In this document: positions 24,189-32,632 of the stretch, one piece after another
Numbering within the stretch: position 1 is the stretch's first letter
How the letters are laid out: each line of letters opens with the position of its first letter
Assembly: GCA_947254645.1 (NCBI GenBank)
Contig: CAMYDW010000015.1
Coordinates: 1 to 35,571 of the forward strand
DNA length: 35,571 nt
Direction of reading: 5' to 3'
Origin: an uncultured Peptococcaceae bacterium
Lineage (GTDB): Bacteria; Bacillota; Peptococcia; Peptococcales; Peptococcaceae
Position numbers and translations under genes: made by a program
The notes under the pieces: model-generated
What the model was told of the DNA's origin: nothing
Database searches by the model: none
The model's input: the letters and a program-made list of their open reading frames with translations, nothing else

Positions 24189-24650
24189 ATGGCTGAAAAA
24201 ATTTCTAACATCATGGAAAAAGAAGTCTATACTGCGCACGAAAACAATACAATTGCTGAGGTTTTAAAAACTTTAGCGGATAAGAAAACGAGTGGCCTTC
24301 CGATTTTAAATGACCAACAGGAAATTGTTGGCTTTATTAGTGATGGGGATATTATGAAATTTATTGCAAAACAAGATCCTCGCATTATTGATATGACCAG
24401 TTTCATTACTGTTTGGTATGACTCTGAAAGCTTTGATCAAAAATTAAATGATCTTTTACAAATCAATGTAATGGAATTGGCAACAATCAAAGTTTTGACA
24501 GTAGAATCAAACGATGGCATCGATGAAGTGGCACGTATTCTAGGAAAAAAACGCATTAAAAAAATGCCAGTCGTTGACAATGGTAAACTAGTAGGTGTTA
24601 TTAGTCGTACCAATATCATCCGTTATATAGTTGAAAAACATCTAGTATAG
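24189..24650 (+). CDS. Tandem CBS-domain protein
   Basis: A 153-residue soluble protein consisting of two CBS domains: the first from about residue 8 (IMEKEVYTAHENNTIAEVLKTL, SGLPILND, VGFISDGDIM) and the second from about 95 (IKVLTVESNDGIDEVARIL, KKMPVVDNGKLVGVISRTNI), with a longer linker between. CBS pairs bind adenine nucleotides and act as energy or ligand sensors. With no catalytic domain attached, it probably regulates a partner. It is 11 nt from the ACT gene and so likely works with the ACT and DUF711 proteins. Confidence 0.9.
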   Translation: MAEKISNIMEKEVYTAHENNTIAEVLKTLADKKTSGLPILNDQQEIVGFISDGDIMKFIAKQDPRIIDMTSFITVWYDSESFDQKLNDLLQINVMELATIKVLTVESNDGIDEVARILGKKRIKKMPVVDNGKLVGVISRTNIIRYIVEKHLV

Positions 24651-24661
24651 GAGTTTTTAGA

Positions 24662-24943
24662 ATGGATAAACAAGAAAAAGCAGTTGTTACTGTCTATGGT
24701 TTAGATACAAAAGGTATTATTAGTCGAGTCTCTACCTTGCTGGCCCAAGAAAATATTAACATTCTAGACATTAGTCAAACAATTGTAGATAAATATTTTA
24801 CAATGATGATGGTAGTGGATGTTGCTGATGCAAGTTGCACCTTGCAAGAAATTGCAGACAAATGTAACGTGTTAGGCCAAGAAATTGGGATGACCATTGC
24901 TTGCCAACATGAAGACATCTTTAAGTACATGCACAGAATTTAA
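24662..24943 (+). CDS. ACT domain-containing protein (UPF0237 family)
   Basis: A 93-residue protein made of one ACT-like domain, with the start AVVTVYGLDTKGIISRVSTLLAQENINILDISQ that typifies the family (D-x-x-G-I-I-x-x-v-s-x-x-L-a). ACT domains bind amino acids or other small ligands. UPF0237 genes are regularly found directly upstream of UPF0210/DUF711 genes, as here (16-nt gap), so a regulatory role for the next protein is a fair inference. GGAG lies before ATG. Confidence 0.92.
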   Translation: MDKQEKAVVTVYGLDTKGIISRVSTLLAQENINILDISQTIVDKYFTMMMVVDVADASCTLQEIADKCNVLGQEIGMTIACQHEDIFKYMHRI

Positions 24944-24959
24944 AGCAGGGAGAAAATAT

Positions 24960-26327
24960 ATGGGAATTTCTTATGATTCATCAGAAATTTATGAAACAAT
25001 TCACATGGTGGCTGAAGAAAATTTAGATATTCGTACAATTACCATGGGTATTTCATTAAAGGATTGTGTATCGGAGTCCATCGATACCACCTGTACAAAA
25101 ATTTATGATAAAATCACTCATCTTGCTGAAAACCTTGTTTCCACTGGTGATGGTATAGCTAAGGAATATGGTATTCCTATCATTAACAAGCGTATTGCCG
25201 TTACCCCTATTTCAATGATTGGTGAAGCTTGTAGTGATCGTGATTATGTTGCATTGGCGAAGACATTGGATCGTGCAGCTGAAACAGTAGGGATTAATTT
25301 TATTGGTGGTTATAGTGCCTTGGTTCAAAAGGGCATAACGAAAGCTGAAAAAGAATTTTTGGACTCTATTCCAGAAGCGTTGGCAAGCACAAATTTGGTG
25401 TGTTCTTCTGTCAACATAGGAAGCAGTAAAGCTGGTATTAATATGGATGCTGTGGCTATGCTCGGACGCATCATTAAAGAAACCGCTGCATTGACTGCAG
25501 AAAGTGATGGCTTAGGCTGTGCGAAATTTGTTGCATTTTGTAATGCGGTAGAAGACAATCCGTTCATGGCAGGGGCTTTTCACGGCGTTGGTGAAGGTGA
25601 AACCTGTTTGAGCGTTGGCGTTAGTGGACCTGGTGTGGTTTTGAACGCAGTAAAAAATCATACAGATCTTTCGTTCACCGAATTGGCTGAAATGATTAAA
25701 AAAATGGCATTTAAAATCACCCGTTCAGGTGAAATGGTAGGACAAGAAGCAGCAAAACGCCTAGGTATTCCGTTTGGTATTATTGACCTTTCCTTGGCGC
25801 CTACTCCTGCGGTAGGAGACAGTGTAGCGGATATTTTAGAAGCATTTGGTTTGGAAAGATGTGGCACCCATGGGACAACAGCGGCTTTAGCTATGCTTAA
25901 TGACGCTGTGAAAAAAGGTGGTGCAATGGCATCTGGACATGTTGGTGGTTTAAGTGGAGCGTTTATTCCTGTTAGTGAAGATGCAGGAATGATTCGTGCT
26001 GTAGAAGACAATAGTCTGAGCTTTGACAAATTAGAAGCGATGACGTGTGTTTGCTCAGTTGGGATTGATATGGTTGCTATCCCAGGAGATACCCCAGCAG
26101 AAACCATCTCCGCAATGATTGCTGACGAAGCTGCTATTGGGATGATTAACAAAAAGACAACAGCGGTTCGCGTGATTCCTGTGCCAAATAAAGGTGTAGG
26201 AGAAGTTGTTGAATTTGGTGGACTCTTAGGCTATGCGCCGATTATGGCTGTAAATCCGTTTTCCTCAAAAATATTTGTTGAGCGTGGCGGACAAATCCCA
26301 GCGCCAATTCATGCACTTAACAATTAG
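24960..26327 (+). CDS. PFL family protein, UPF0210/DUF711
   Basis: A soluble 455-residue protein of the UPF0210 (DUF711) family, whose structures resemble the pyruvate formate-lyase/ribonucleotide reductase barrel, but whose reaction is unknown. Family-like stretches are the N-terminal ENLDIRTITMGISLKDC, the glycine-rich FHGVGEGETCLSVGVSGPGV, and SLAPTPAVGDSVADILEAFGLERCGTHGTTAAL. The start at 24960 follows GCAGGGAG; a 21-residue extension overlapping the ACT gene has no ribosome binding site. With the preceding CBS and ACT genes it forms a three-gene cassette with two predicted small-molecule sensors. Confidence 0.92.
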   Translation: MGISYDSSEIYETIHMVAEENLDIRTITMGISLKDCVSESIDTTCTKIYDKITHLAENLVSTGDGIAKEYGIPIINKRIAVTPISMIGEACSDRDYVALAKTLDRAAETVGINFIGGYSALVQKGITKAEKEFLDSIPEALASTNLVCSSVNIGSSKAGINMDAVAMLGRIIKETAALTAESDGLGCAKFVAFCNAVEDNPFMAGAFHGVGEGETCLSVGVSGPGVVLNAVKNHTDLSFTELAEMIKKMAFKITRSGEMVGQEAAKRLGIPFGIIDLSLAPTPAVGDSVADILEAFGLERCGTHGTTAALAMLNDAVKKGGAMASGHVGGLSGAFIPVSEDAGMIRAVEDNSLSFDKLEAMTCVCSVGIDMVAIPGDTPAETISAMIADEAAIGMINKKTTAVRVIPVPNKGVGEVVEFGGLLGYAPIMAVNPFSSKIFVERGGQIPAPIHALNN

Positions 26328-26343
26328 AAAAAGGACTATTTAA

Positions 26344-26634
26344 ATGATGAACAAGATTAAAAAAAATGAGAAGAAAATTGAAAGTGAGCAAGAACTCGTG
26401 AAGAGTATGGAAAAAGCTCGCCTGGCAGAATATGCAATGTATATTGAACAACCGTGGAAGCTTTTAAGAATGAACTTTTTTATTGGCTTAGCACGAGGAT
26501 TGGGAAGTACCATTGGGTTAGCTGTTGTTTTGTCGGTCGGGGTTTTCTTGGTTCAAAACCTTATTTCCGCAAATTTGCCTGGGATTAGCGCGTGGCTCGC
26601 TGAGCTCATTAAAAATATTCAGGCATATCAGTAA
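26344..26634 (+). CDS. DUF5665 domain-containing membrane protein
   Basis: A 96-residue protein: charged N-terminus with a short coiled-coil-like helix (about 5-30), the family segment YIEQPWKLLRMNFFIGLARGLGSTIG, one hydrophobic span (about 55-75) and an amphipathic tail. Function unknown. Two ATG codons (26344, 26347) follow AAGGA; either may be used. It lies 16 nt after the DUF711 gene and 2 nt before lspA. Confidence 0.75.
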   Translation: MMNKIKKNEKKIESEQELVKSMEKARLAEYAMYIEQPWKLLRMNFFIGLARGLGSTIGLAVVLSVGVFLVQNLISANLPGISAWLAELIKNIQAYQ

Positions 26635-26636
26635 CG

Positions 26637-27083
26637 ATGAAAAAATATTTTCCTTTTATCAGTTTTCTTGTCTTGCTGATGTTAGACCAGTGGAGTAAAT
26701 ATCTTGTTCGTAAAAATCTTTCTTTATTTGAAAGTGTTCCTATCATTCGTAATATTTTTCATTTGACTTATATAGAGAATACAGGTGTTGCTTTTGGATT
26801 GTTTTCAGGCAAGACTTGGTTATTTTTAATCCTAAGCAGTATCATTTTAATTGGATTGCTATTTTACTTATACAAATATGGTAGAAACAATAAATGGGCA
26901 TGCTATGGTAGTGCATTTGTGGTTTCTGGTGCTATTGGGAACATGATTGATAGAATGATGAAAGCATCTGTTACAGACATGTTCGATTTTCAAATTTGGC
27001 CAATATTTAATATAGCGGATATAGCTGTTTGCGTTGGATTCATATTATTAGCTGTTTTTTTGTTTACCTCGGAGGATATATAG
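26637..27083 (+). CDS. lspA: Lipoprotein signal peptidase (signal peptidase II)
   Basis: A four-helix membrane aspartyl protease that cleaves lipoprotein signal peptides after diacylglyceryl modification. The catalytic aspartates are Asp105 (GNMIDRM) and Asp128 (FNIADIAVCVG). The N-terminal LDQWSKYLVRKNL and IENTGVAFGLF are also typical. Length is 148 aa. No clear Shine-Dalgarno sequence precedes ATG, which begins 2 nt after the DUF5665 stop, so translation is probably coupled. The pairing with an rluD-type gene next door is common. Confidence 0.96.
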   Translation: MKKYFPFISFLVLLMLDQWSKYLVRKNLSLFESVPIIRNIFHLTYIENTGVAFGLFSGKTWLFLILSSIILIGLLFYLYKYGRNNKWACYGSAFVVSGAIGNMIDRMMKASVTDMFDFQIWPIFNIADIAVCVGFILLAVFLFTSEDI

Positions 27084-27084
27084 G

Positions 27085-27984
27085 ATGAACAAAATTTTTG
27101 AAATTCCTTTAGAGGCCATGGGTAAACGACTGGATCATTGGGTTGATGAAAACAAACTGATGAGTCGCTCTCAATTTAAAAAAATTGTTGATGCAGGCGA
27201 TGTTTTTTTTAATCAACAACAAGTGCAAAAAGCAGGAATGAAGCTTCGTACGGCAGGAAAACTGTCTTTTTCAATGGAAGAAAATATAGTAAAGCCGATT
27301 CAATGTCCATTAGATATCGTCTTTGAGGATGATGATTTATTAATTGTTAATAAACCACGAGGGCAACTTGTTTATCCAGTTAAAAATAGTCATGAAGTGA
27401 CGCTGGCCAATGCATTAGTTGCTTATACTAGATTGTCTGATTATGCAGGAAAAGAGCGGCCAGGGATTGTGCATCGAATAGACAAGGACACATCAGGTCT
27501 TGTAATGGTTGCAAAAAATAATCAAGTACACGAATATCTCTATGATATGCTAAAAAATCATAGTATTTCGAGAGAGTATATTGGAATAGTAAAAAAAAAA
27601 TGCGTTGAAAAAAAAGGAACGATCCAGTTACCGATTGCACACGACTATCTGCATGGGACAAGAAGGAAAATAGATTTTGATAAAGGCCAAGAATCTATTA
27701 CTCACTATAAATGTGTATGGACCAGTAAAGGGTACTCTTTGATGCATTTTAAATTAGAAACAGGTCGTACGCATCAAATTCGAGTCCATATGTCTGCAAT
27801 CGGTCATCCTCTGGTTGGGGATGGATTGTATGGAGAAGAAAAAAATGTATTTGGTTTTAAAGGGCAAGCGCTCCATGCTTGTTCTTTAAAATTTGTTCAC
27901 CCAATATCAAAAAAGAAAATTGAAGTTTATGGTAAGGCACCCGATGTTTTTAAAAGTGCCGTTAAGAGAATCAAAACGACATAG
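27085..27984 (+). CDS. RluA-family 23S rRNA pseudouridine synthase (RluD-like)
   Basis: Converts uridine to pseudouridine in structured RNA, probably 23S rRNA. An N-terminal S4-like RNA-binding domain (residues about 12-60, GKRLDHWVDEN...SRSQFKKIVDAGDV) precedes the catalytic domain. The active-site motif HRIDKDTSGLVMVAKN contains the nucleophile Asp133, and the conserved GRTHQIRVHMSAIGHPLVGDGLYG follows. Length is 299 aa. CGGAGGA overlaps the end of lspA. The exact target position cannot be read from sequence. Confidence 0.93.
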   Translation: MNKIFEIPLEAMGKRLDHWVDENKLMSRSQFKKIVDAGDVFFNQQQVQKAGMKLRTAGKLSFSMEENIVKPIQCPLDIVFEDDDLLIVNKPRGQLVYPVKNSHEVTLANALVAYTRLSDYAGKERPGIVHRIDKDTSGLVMVAKNNQVHEYLYDMLKNHSISREYIGIVKKKCVEKKGTIQLPIAHDYLHGTRRKIDFDKGQESITHYKCVWTSKGYSLMHFKLETGRTHQIRVHMSAIGHPLVGDGLYGEEKNVFGFKGQALHACSLKFVHPISKKKIEVYGKAPDVFKSAVKRIKTT

Positions 27985-28000
27985 ATAAGGAGGAGTTTGC

Positions 28001-28915
28001 TTGTTAAGCGATAGTTTAAAGGTATTTATCACAGTGGCTGATAAGAAAAACTTTTCAAAAGCAGCAAAATCACTTAATTTGACACAACCTGCAATCAGCT
28101 TTCAAATTCAAACTTTGGAGCAATACTATCAAACAAAGCTGTTTGACCGAGTAAATAGACATGTAAAATTAACTGAAGCGGGGGAATTGCTTTTAGAATA
28201 TGCACTCTCCATGAGTGATTTGCAGTCTGAACTTGAAAGAAAAATGCAACAACTCACAGGCCATGTTAAGGGCACCTTGGCGATTGGAGCAAGCCGCACT
28301 GTTGGTGAATATGTATTGCCATATGTTATTTGTAAGTTTAAAGAAGACTATCCAGATGTGGATGTTACTCTTGAAATTTACAATACAAAGCAAGTAGAAG
28401 AAAATATCATGAATCGTTATCTTGATATTGGCTTGGTAGAATCAGAAATTAAAAACAGTGAATTGTTTTTTCAGGATATCCTAAGTGATGAGCTTGTCTT
28501 GGTTGTGCCATCGAATCATCGTTGGGCAGACAAGAATGAAGTGGATATTCAAGACATCAAGGATGAGCCTTTTATTATTCGTGAACCAGGTTCAGGTAGT
28601 CGTCTTGTATTTGAACAAGCATTGATTGATGAAGAAGTTGATATAGAAGATTTGAATATTATTATGGAAATTGGTAATATCACTTCGATCAAATCAGCTA
28701 TTATTAATGGACTCGGTGTCTCTATTATGTCTAAATGGGCAGTTCGTGATTTGGAAAATGCAGGCGTGGCTTCAACCGTTAAGATTAAACAATTAAAGTT
28801 GAATCGTCCATTTAGTATTATTCTAAATCAAGCGAATTTTGAATCTGAAGCATGTAGCAAGTTTATTCGCTATCTTGGTGAAGTGACTGAAAAAGAAATT
28901 TTTGAACACATTTAG
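28001..28915 (+). CDS. LysR-family transcriptional regulator, copy 1
   Basis: A DNA-binding regulator of 304 aa. The N-terminal winged helix-turn-helix covers about 1-60 (FSKAAKSLNLTQPAISFQIQTLE), followed by a linker helix and a periplasmic-binding-protein-like effector domain (about 90-295). A TTG start is used, supported by the strong AAGGAGGAG (27987-27995) and by alignment with the adjacent paralogue, which starts at the equivalent codon with ATG. It lies 16 nt after the pseudouridine synthase gene. The effector is unknown. It is not divergent from a target gene, unlike many LysR regulators. Confidence 0.92.
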   Translation: MLSDSLKVFITVADKKNFSKAAKSLNLTQPAISFQIQTLEQYYQTKLFDRVNRHVKLTEAGELLLEYALSMSDLQSELERKMQQLTGHVKGTLAIGASRTVGEYVLPYVICKFKEDYPDVDVTLEIYNTKQVEENIMNRYLDIGLVESEIKNSELFFQDILSDELVLVVPSNHRWADKNEVDIQDIKDEPFIIREPGSGSRLVFEQALIDEEVDIEDLNIIMEIGNITSIKSAIINGLGVSIMSKWAVRDLENAGVASTVKIKQLKLNRPFSIILNQANFESEACSKFIRYLGEVTEKEIFEHI

Positions 28916-28929
28916 AAAAGGAGAACCAT

Positions 28930-29826
28930 ATGTTAAACGATAGTATACGCGTGTTTCTTATGGTTGTAGAAAAAAAGAGCTTTTCTAAAGCAGCAAAAGC
29001 TTTATTCTTAACACAACCAGCAGTTAGTTTTCAAATTCAAATGCTGGAAGAACACTATGGAACACGTTTGTTTGACCGTGTAAGTCGTAATATTATTCTG
29101 ACTGAGGCTGGTGAATTACTTTATAAATATGCCAATGAAATGAATGATATGCAAACCAGCTTAGAAAAAGATATGCAAGATTTAAATAATACCATTGTGG
29201 GTCGCTTGAAAATTGGCGCAAGTACAACCATTGGTGAATATATAGCGCCCTATATTTTGGGGAATTTCAAGAAGCATTATCCAAAAGTAACACTTAGTTT
29301 GGAAGTTGCCAACTCAGATGAAATAGAAATGGCAATTCATGATACCACCCTTGATATTGGTCTTGTTGAAGGACCTCCTGTTGGAAAAGACTTGGAATCA
29401 ATTCCTTTCTTAGACGATGAATTGGTTGTTATTACAAGTGTAGATCATCCATGGAGTAAGCTGGATTCTATTTCTGTATTTGAATTAGATGAATATCCAT
29501 ATATTTCACGAGAAAAAGGTTCTGGCACTCGTGCAGAGATTGAGCATCACTTAAAAATGGCTGGATTTTCTGCGAATAATTTAAATGTGATGATGAAGCT
29601 AGGTAGCACATCTGCTATTAAAGCTGCAGTTCGTAATGGTTATGGCTTTACGATTGTGTCAAGATGGGCCATCAAAGAAGATTTAAAGATGGGTACTCTG
29701 GCAATGGTTAAACTAAAAGAGGACGAATTTAAACGTCGCTTTAGAATTGTGTATCACAAGAAGAAATTTAAAACACAAGCAACAGAAGAATTTTTGCGTT
29801 TTATTGAAAGTGAAAATTTCCATTAA
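28930..29826 (+). CDS. LysR-family transcriptional regulator, copy 2
   Basis: A 298-residue regulator that aligns with copy 1 along its whole length: MLNDSIRVFLMV versus MLSDSLKVFITV, FSKAAK, LTQPA-SFQIQ-LE, LFDRV-R, LTEAGELL, IGAS-T-GEY. The helix-turn-helix is at about 15-60 and the effector domain at about 90-290. Only 14 nt separate it from copy 1, with AAAAGGAGAA upstream. The two clearly arose by tandem duplication and have since diverged, mostly in the ligand-binding part. They may bind the same type of operator or form mixed oligomers. A terminator follows. Confidence 0.92.
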   Translation: MLNDSIRVFLMVVEKKSFSKAAKALFLTQPAVSFQIQMLEEHYGTRLFDRVSRNIILTEAGELLYKYANEMNDMQTSLEKDMQDLNNTIVGRLKIGASTTIGEYIAPYILGNFKKHYPKVTLSLEVANSDEIEMAIHDTTLDIGLVEGPPVGKDLESIPFLDDELVVITSVDHPWSKLDSISVFELDEYPYISREKGSGTRAEIEHHLKMAGFSANNLNVMMKLGSTSAIKAAVRNGYGFTIVSRWAIKEDLKMGTLAMVKLKEDEFKRRFRIVYHKKKFKTQATEEFLRFIESENFH

Positions 29827-29861
29827 AAAAAGAGGTGTCATTTATAACACCTCTTTTTTTT
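29825..29861 (+). terminator. Terminator after the second lysR gene
   Basis: An A-rich arm ending GAGGTGT (29825-29838) pairs with ACACCTC and a T8 run (29847-29861); 14-bp stem, 8-nt loop. It overlaps the lysR stop codon by 2 nt. Confidence 0.9.
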
Positions 29862-29946
29862 ATATGAGCAAATGTATAAAATAAAGTTAAAATGAAATGA
29901 TAAAATATCTTATCTATAAACACAATAAATGCATTACAATGGTTAA

Positions 29947-29975
29947 TTGACGCAGAAAAGACATACTGATATAAT
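29947..29975 (+). promoter_or_regulatory. Near-consensus promoter of the rapZ-region operon
   Basis: -35 TTGACG (29947-29952), a 17-nt spacer ending in the extended motif TGA, and -10 TATAAT (29970-29975). It is among the strongest sigma-A-type promoters in the window and serves the 115-residue gene and probably rapZ-yvcK-whiA. The stretch from 29862 to 29946 is AT-rich with nothing else recognised. Confidence 0.85.
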
Positions 29976-30019
29976 TTAAGAGTGAAATAACTTTTTGTTA
30001 AATTTTGGGAGGCAGCCTT

Positions 30020-30367
30020 ATGAAAAAGAAAAAAGTTCTATTAAGTATGGTCATGTATGCGGCAAGCTTTGCAGCGTATCAAAAACGTGAATTATTACGT
30101 GCAATTTTCAAACTTGAAAAATTGCATGGTGATATGTTCACAAAAATGGATATTGCTGGGAAAGTTGCTTATTTGAGCAAAAATGATAACCAATCTGAAG
30201 AACTTTTCAAAGATTGGATTGCTTATCATGGATGGCACAAAGCGGATCAAATTGGTGAAGGGACCTTCTATGTAAATGATGCACAAGAAACACTCACTAT
30301 TGAACGTGAAGCTGTATGTGGTGGTCGTTACATTTTATGGTCTGCATCTAATCCAATCGAAAATTAA
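30020..30367 (+). CDS. Hypothetical protein, 115 aa
   Basis: I do not recognise this protein. A Lys-rich start (MKKKKVLLSMVMYAASFAAYQ) looks like a weak signal or membrane-associated helix, but the hydrophobic stretch is short and is followed at once by KRELLRAIFKLEKL, so secretion is doubtful. The remainder is mixed alpha/beta with a single Cys near the end (EAVCGGRY). The ATG at 30020 follows GGGAGG (30007-30012); an in-frame TTG at 30005 overlaps that site. It is expressed from a near-consensus promoter and lies 19 nt upstream of rapZ, so it is a real gene of the same unit. Confidence 0.75.
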   Translation: MKKKKVLLSMVMYAASFAAYQKRELLRAIFKLEKLHGDMFTKMDIAGKVAYLSKNDNQSEELFKDWIAYHGWHKADQIGEGTFYVNDAQETLTIEREAVCGGRYILWSASNPIEN

Positions 30368-30386
30368 TTTATTTGGAGGCGGTTGC

Positions 30387-31256
30387 ATGAGCAAAGGATT
30401 CTCAAATGATGATAAGAGATTTGTAATTGTTACAGGTCTCTCTGGTGCTGGTAAAAGTTTAGCAAGCAATTTTTTTGAGGATTTAGGCTACTTTTGTGTA
30501 GATAATTTGCCTGCGCCGCTTCTTTCTCGTTTTGCTGAATTGGTGCTTCAAGCAGAAAGTAATATACACAAAATTTGTCTGGTCATCGATATGCGGGGCG
30601 GACAATTTATAGAAGCACTTGACCAAGAATTGGCGCAGCTGAGTCATCGTGGTATTGATTATAGTATTTTGTACTTAGAAGCAAGCGATGAAGTGCTTGT
30701 CCAACGTTTTAAAGAAAGTCGACGTCAGCATCCGTTAAGTATTGATGGCTCAATTATTGGTGGTATTACAAAAGAACGAGCTGCATTGGCACATGTTCGG
30801 GAACTTGCAACCATTACAATTGACACTTCAACTCTTGAAAAAAATGATCTTAAAAATAAGATCTTGCAATTATGGAAAGCAGATAGAGAAGATTTGAAAA
30901 TTAATATTCAATCTTTTGGCTTTAAATATGGTGTGCCTATTGATGCAGACATGGTAATGGATGTCCGCTTTTTGAAAAATCCATATTATGAACCATCATT
31001 ACGGGCCTTGACTGGACGAGATCAAGCCGTAAGAGAGTATGTGTTTGATAGTAAAGAAGCCCAAACCTTTATGAAACATTTTTCGGACTTAATTAAAGAG
31101 CTCTTACCTCAATATATTGAATCGGGAAGAACGACTTTTAATATCGCAATTGGCTGTACAGGTGGACAACACCGTAGTGTATCTGTCGCAATAGAATTGG
31201 CGAATAATCTTCAAAAATCAGGCTATAGCATTTATCTTAATCATCGTGATCATTGA
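30387..31256 (+). CDS. rapZ: RNase adapter protein RapZ / nucleotide-binding protein YvcJ
   Basis: A P-loop NTP-binding protein of 289 aa. Walker A GLSGAGKS is at 17-24, followed by the family segment GYFCVDNLPAPLL, and the C-terminal domain has SFGFKYGVP, ADMVMDVRFLKNPYY and IGCTGGQHRSVSVAIELA. In E. coli it controls GlmZ decay and senses GlcN6P; in Bacillota (YvcJ) its role is less clear. The start at 30387 follows GGAGGCGG; a longer frame overlapping the previous gene is rejected. It opens the conserved rapZ-yvcK-whiA trio. Confidence 0.95.
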   Translation: MSKGFSNDDKRFVIVTGLSGAGKSLASNFFEDLGYFCVDNLPAPLLSRFAELVLQAESNIHKICLVIDMRGGQFIEALDQELAQLSHRGIDYSILYLEASDEVLVQRFKESRRQHPLSIDGSIIGGITKERAALAHVRELATITIDTSTLEKNDLKNKILQLWKADREDLKINIQSFGFKYGVPIDADMVMDVRFLKNPYYEPSLRALTGRDQAVREYVFDSKEAQTFMKHFSDLIKELLPQYIESGRTTFNIAIGCTGGQHRSVSVAIELANNLQKSGYSIYLNHRDH

Positions 31257-31279
31257 GCAACTAGAATGGAGAAACGCTT

Positions 31280-32632
31280 TTGAAACAGAAGCCGAATTCG
31301 CATCGCTGGTTATATCCAGGATTAGGATTAAAGCGCTGGGCAGTGTTAGGCGGAGTGGCTATTGCGTTTGTTATTATTGGTGGTTGGTCGATGGTCAACA
31401 ACCAATACGCCAAAGCATTGACTTTTGCGTTTGTTAATTTCATGCAAAGAAGTATACCAGATCTGTCATTTTGGCAAGGTCTTTTTTGTGCTGCCCTTGG
31501 AATTCTGGGGGTGGCTTTTTGTATGCATAATTTTATTTCTCATTATAATGCCATTAGTCATCATCAAGAAGGCCTGGATATATATTATGAACGTTCAATG
31601 CTTTCTGCAGGACCCAAAGTGGTGGTAATAGGTGGTGGAACAGGCTTGTCGGTTTTGCTCAAAGGCCTAAAACACCACACTTCAAATATTACAGCTGTTG
31701 TATCCGTGGGGGATGATGGTGGTAGCAGTGGTCGATTGCGCAAGGAATTTGGCGTTATTCCTGTAGGTGATATTCGCTCTTGTATTGTTGCTTTGGCAGA
31801 TGAAGAAGCAGTAATGGAAAAAGTTTTTAATTATCGATTCTCTCGCGGAGAGGGGCTCAAAGGTCATAGCTTAGGTAATTTGCTTCTAATCGCGATGTCA
31901 AATATTAGCGGTAACTTTCAAGATGCCGTTGCGAATGCGGACCAAATACTTCATATGGGTGGTCGTGTCCTACCTATTACAATGGCACCACTTGTGCTAA
32001 GAGCCGAGTGTGTTGATGGCACTGTTATTGTCGGAGAATGTAATATTGGTGAAGCGGAAAGTCGTATTAGCCGATTAAAAATTGAACCGAAGAGCGCTAG
32101 AGTGTTGCCTGGTGTTCTTGATGCGATTGCAGAAGCTGATGCAATTATATTAGGGCCAGGAAGTTTATATACCTCCATTATTCCGAATCTTTGTGTTCAA
32201 GGTGTCTCTGAGGCGATTAGAGAAAGTCGGGCAAAAACAATTTATGTTTGTAACGTGACAACACAACCTGGTGAAACGACAAATTATTCTGCCGCAGATC
32301 ATTTAGAAGCAATCTATGAGCACAGTTGTGAAGAAATGATTGATTATATGCTAGTGGATGATGGAAAGATTCAACCGGATATTGCCTTGGCAGATGTTTT
32401 GTTAAATGCCAGTGAACGTGTAAAAATTGAACGAGAACAACTATTAAAGATGCCTACACGCCTTGTTGAAACTTCGCTTGTAAATGAAAAAAATCCATAT
32501 AGACATGATTCTGAAAAACTGGCACAGGCTGTTATGGATCTCATCTATAATGATGACGATTTGCAAATAGGACGGCGTTTGAGCCAAATATTATGGAAAC
32601 GACTGAAGAAGAATGAGAGAGGGAACAAATGA
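31280..32632 (+). CDS. yvcK: YvcK/CofD-like protein (gluconeogenesis factor) with N-terminal membrane anchor
   Basis: The C-terminal part, from about residue 112, is the YvcK domain: KVVVIGGGTGLSVLLKGLK, VSVGDDGGSSGRLRKEFG, GDIRSCIVALAD, GHSLGNLLLIAM and LGPGSLYTSIIPNL. YvcK binds UDP-sugars and is needed for growth on gluconeogenic carbon and for cell shape in B. subtilis. The extra ~110 N-terminal residues hold two hydrophobic spans (about 19-39 and 64-84), so this form should be membrane bound; B. subtilis YvcK is soluble and shorter. The start is TTG behind ATGGAGAA. Its stop overlaps whiA (ATGA). Confidence 0.93.
   Translation: MKQKPNSHRWLYPGLGLKRWAVLGGVAIAFVIIGGWSMVNNQYAKALTFAFVNFMQRSIPDLSFWQGLFCAALGILGVAFCMHNFISHYNAISHHQEGLDIYYERSMLSAGPKVVVIGGGTGLSVLLKGLKHHTSNITAVVSVGDDGGSSGRLRKEFGVIPVGDIRSCIVALADEEAVMEKVFNYRFSRGEGLKGHSLGNLLLIAMSNISGNFQDAVANADQILHMGGRVLPITMAPLVLRAECVDGTVIVGECNIGEAESRISRLKIEPKSARVLPGVLDAIAEADAIILGPGSLYTSIIPNLCVQGVSEAIRESRAKTIYVCNVTTQPGETTNYSAADHLEAIYEHSCEEMIDYMLVDDGKIQPDIALADVLLNASERVKIEREQLLKMPTRLVETSLVNEKNPYRHDSEKLAQAVMDLIYNDDDLQIGRRLSQILWKRLKKNERGNK

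Noticed and set aside
25658..26152. A 164-codon antisense open frame opposite the DUF711 gene
   Set aside because: The + strand frame encodes a clear conserved family; the antisense product is low-complexity and Ser/Pro/Ala rich, a typical shadow.
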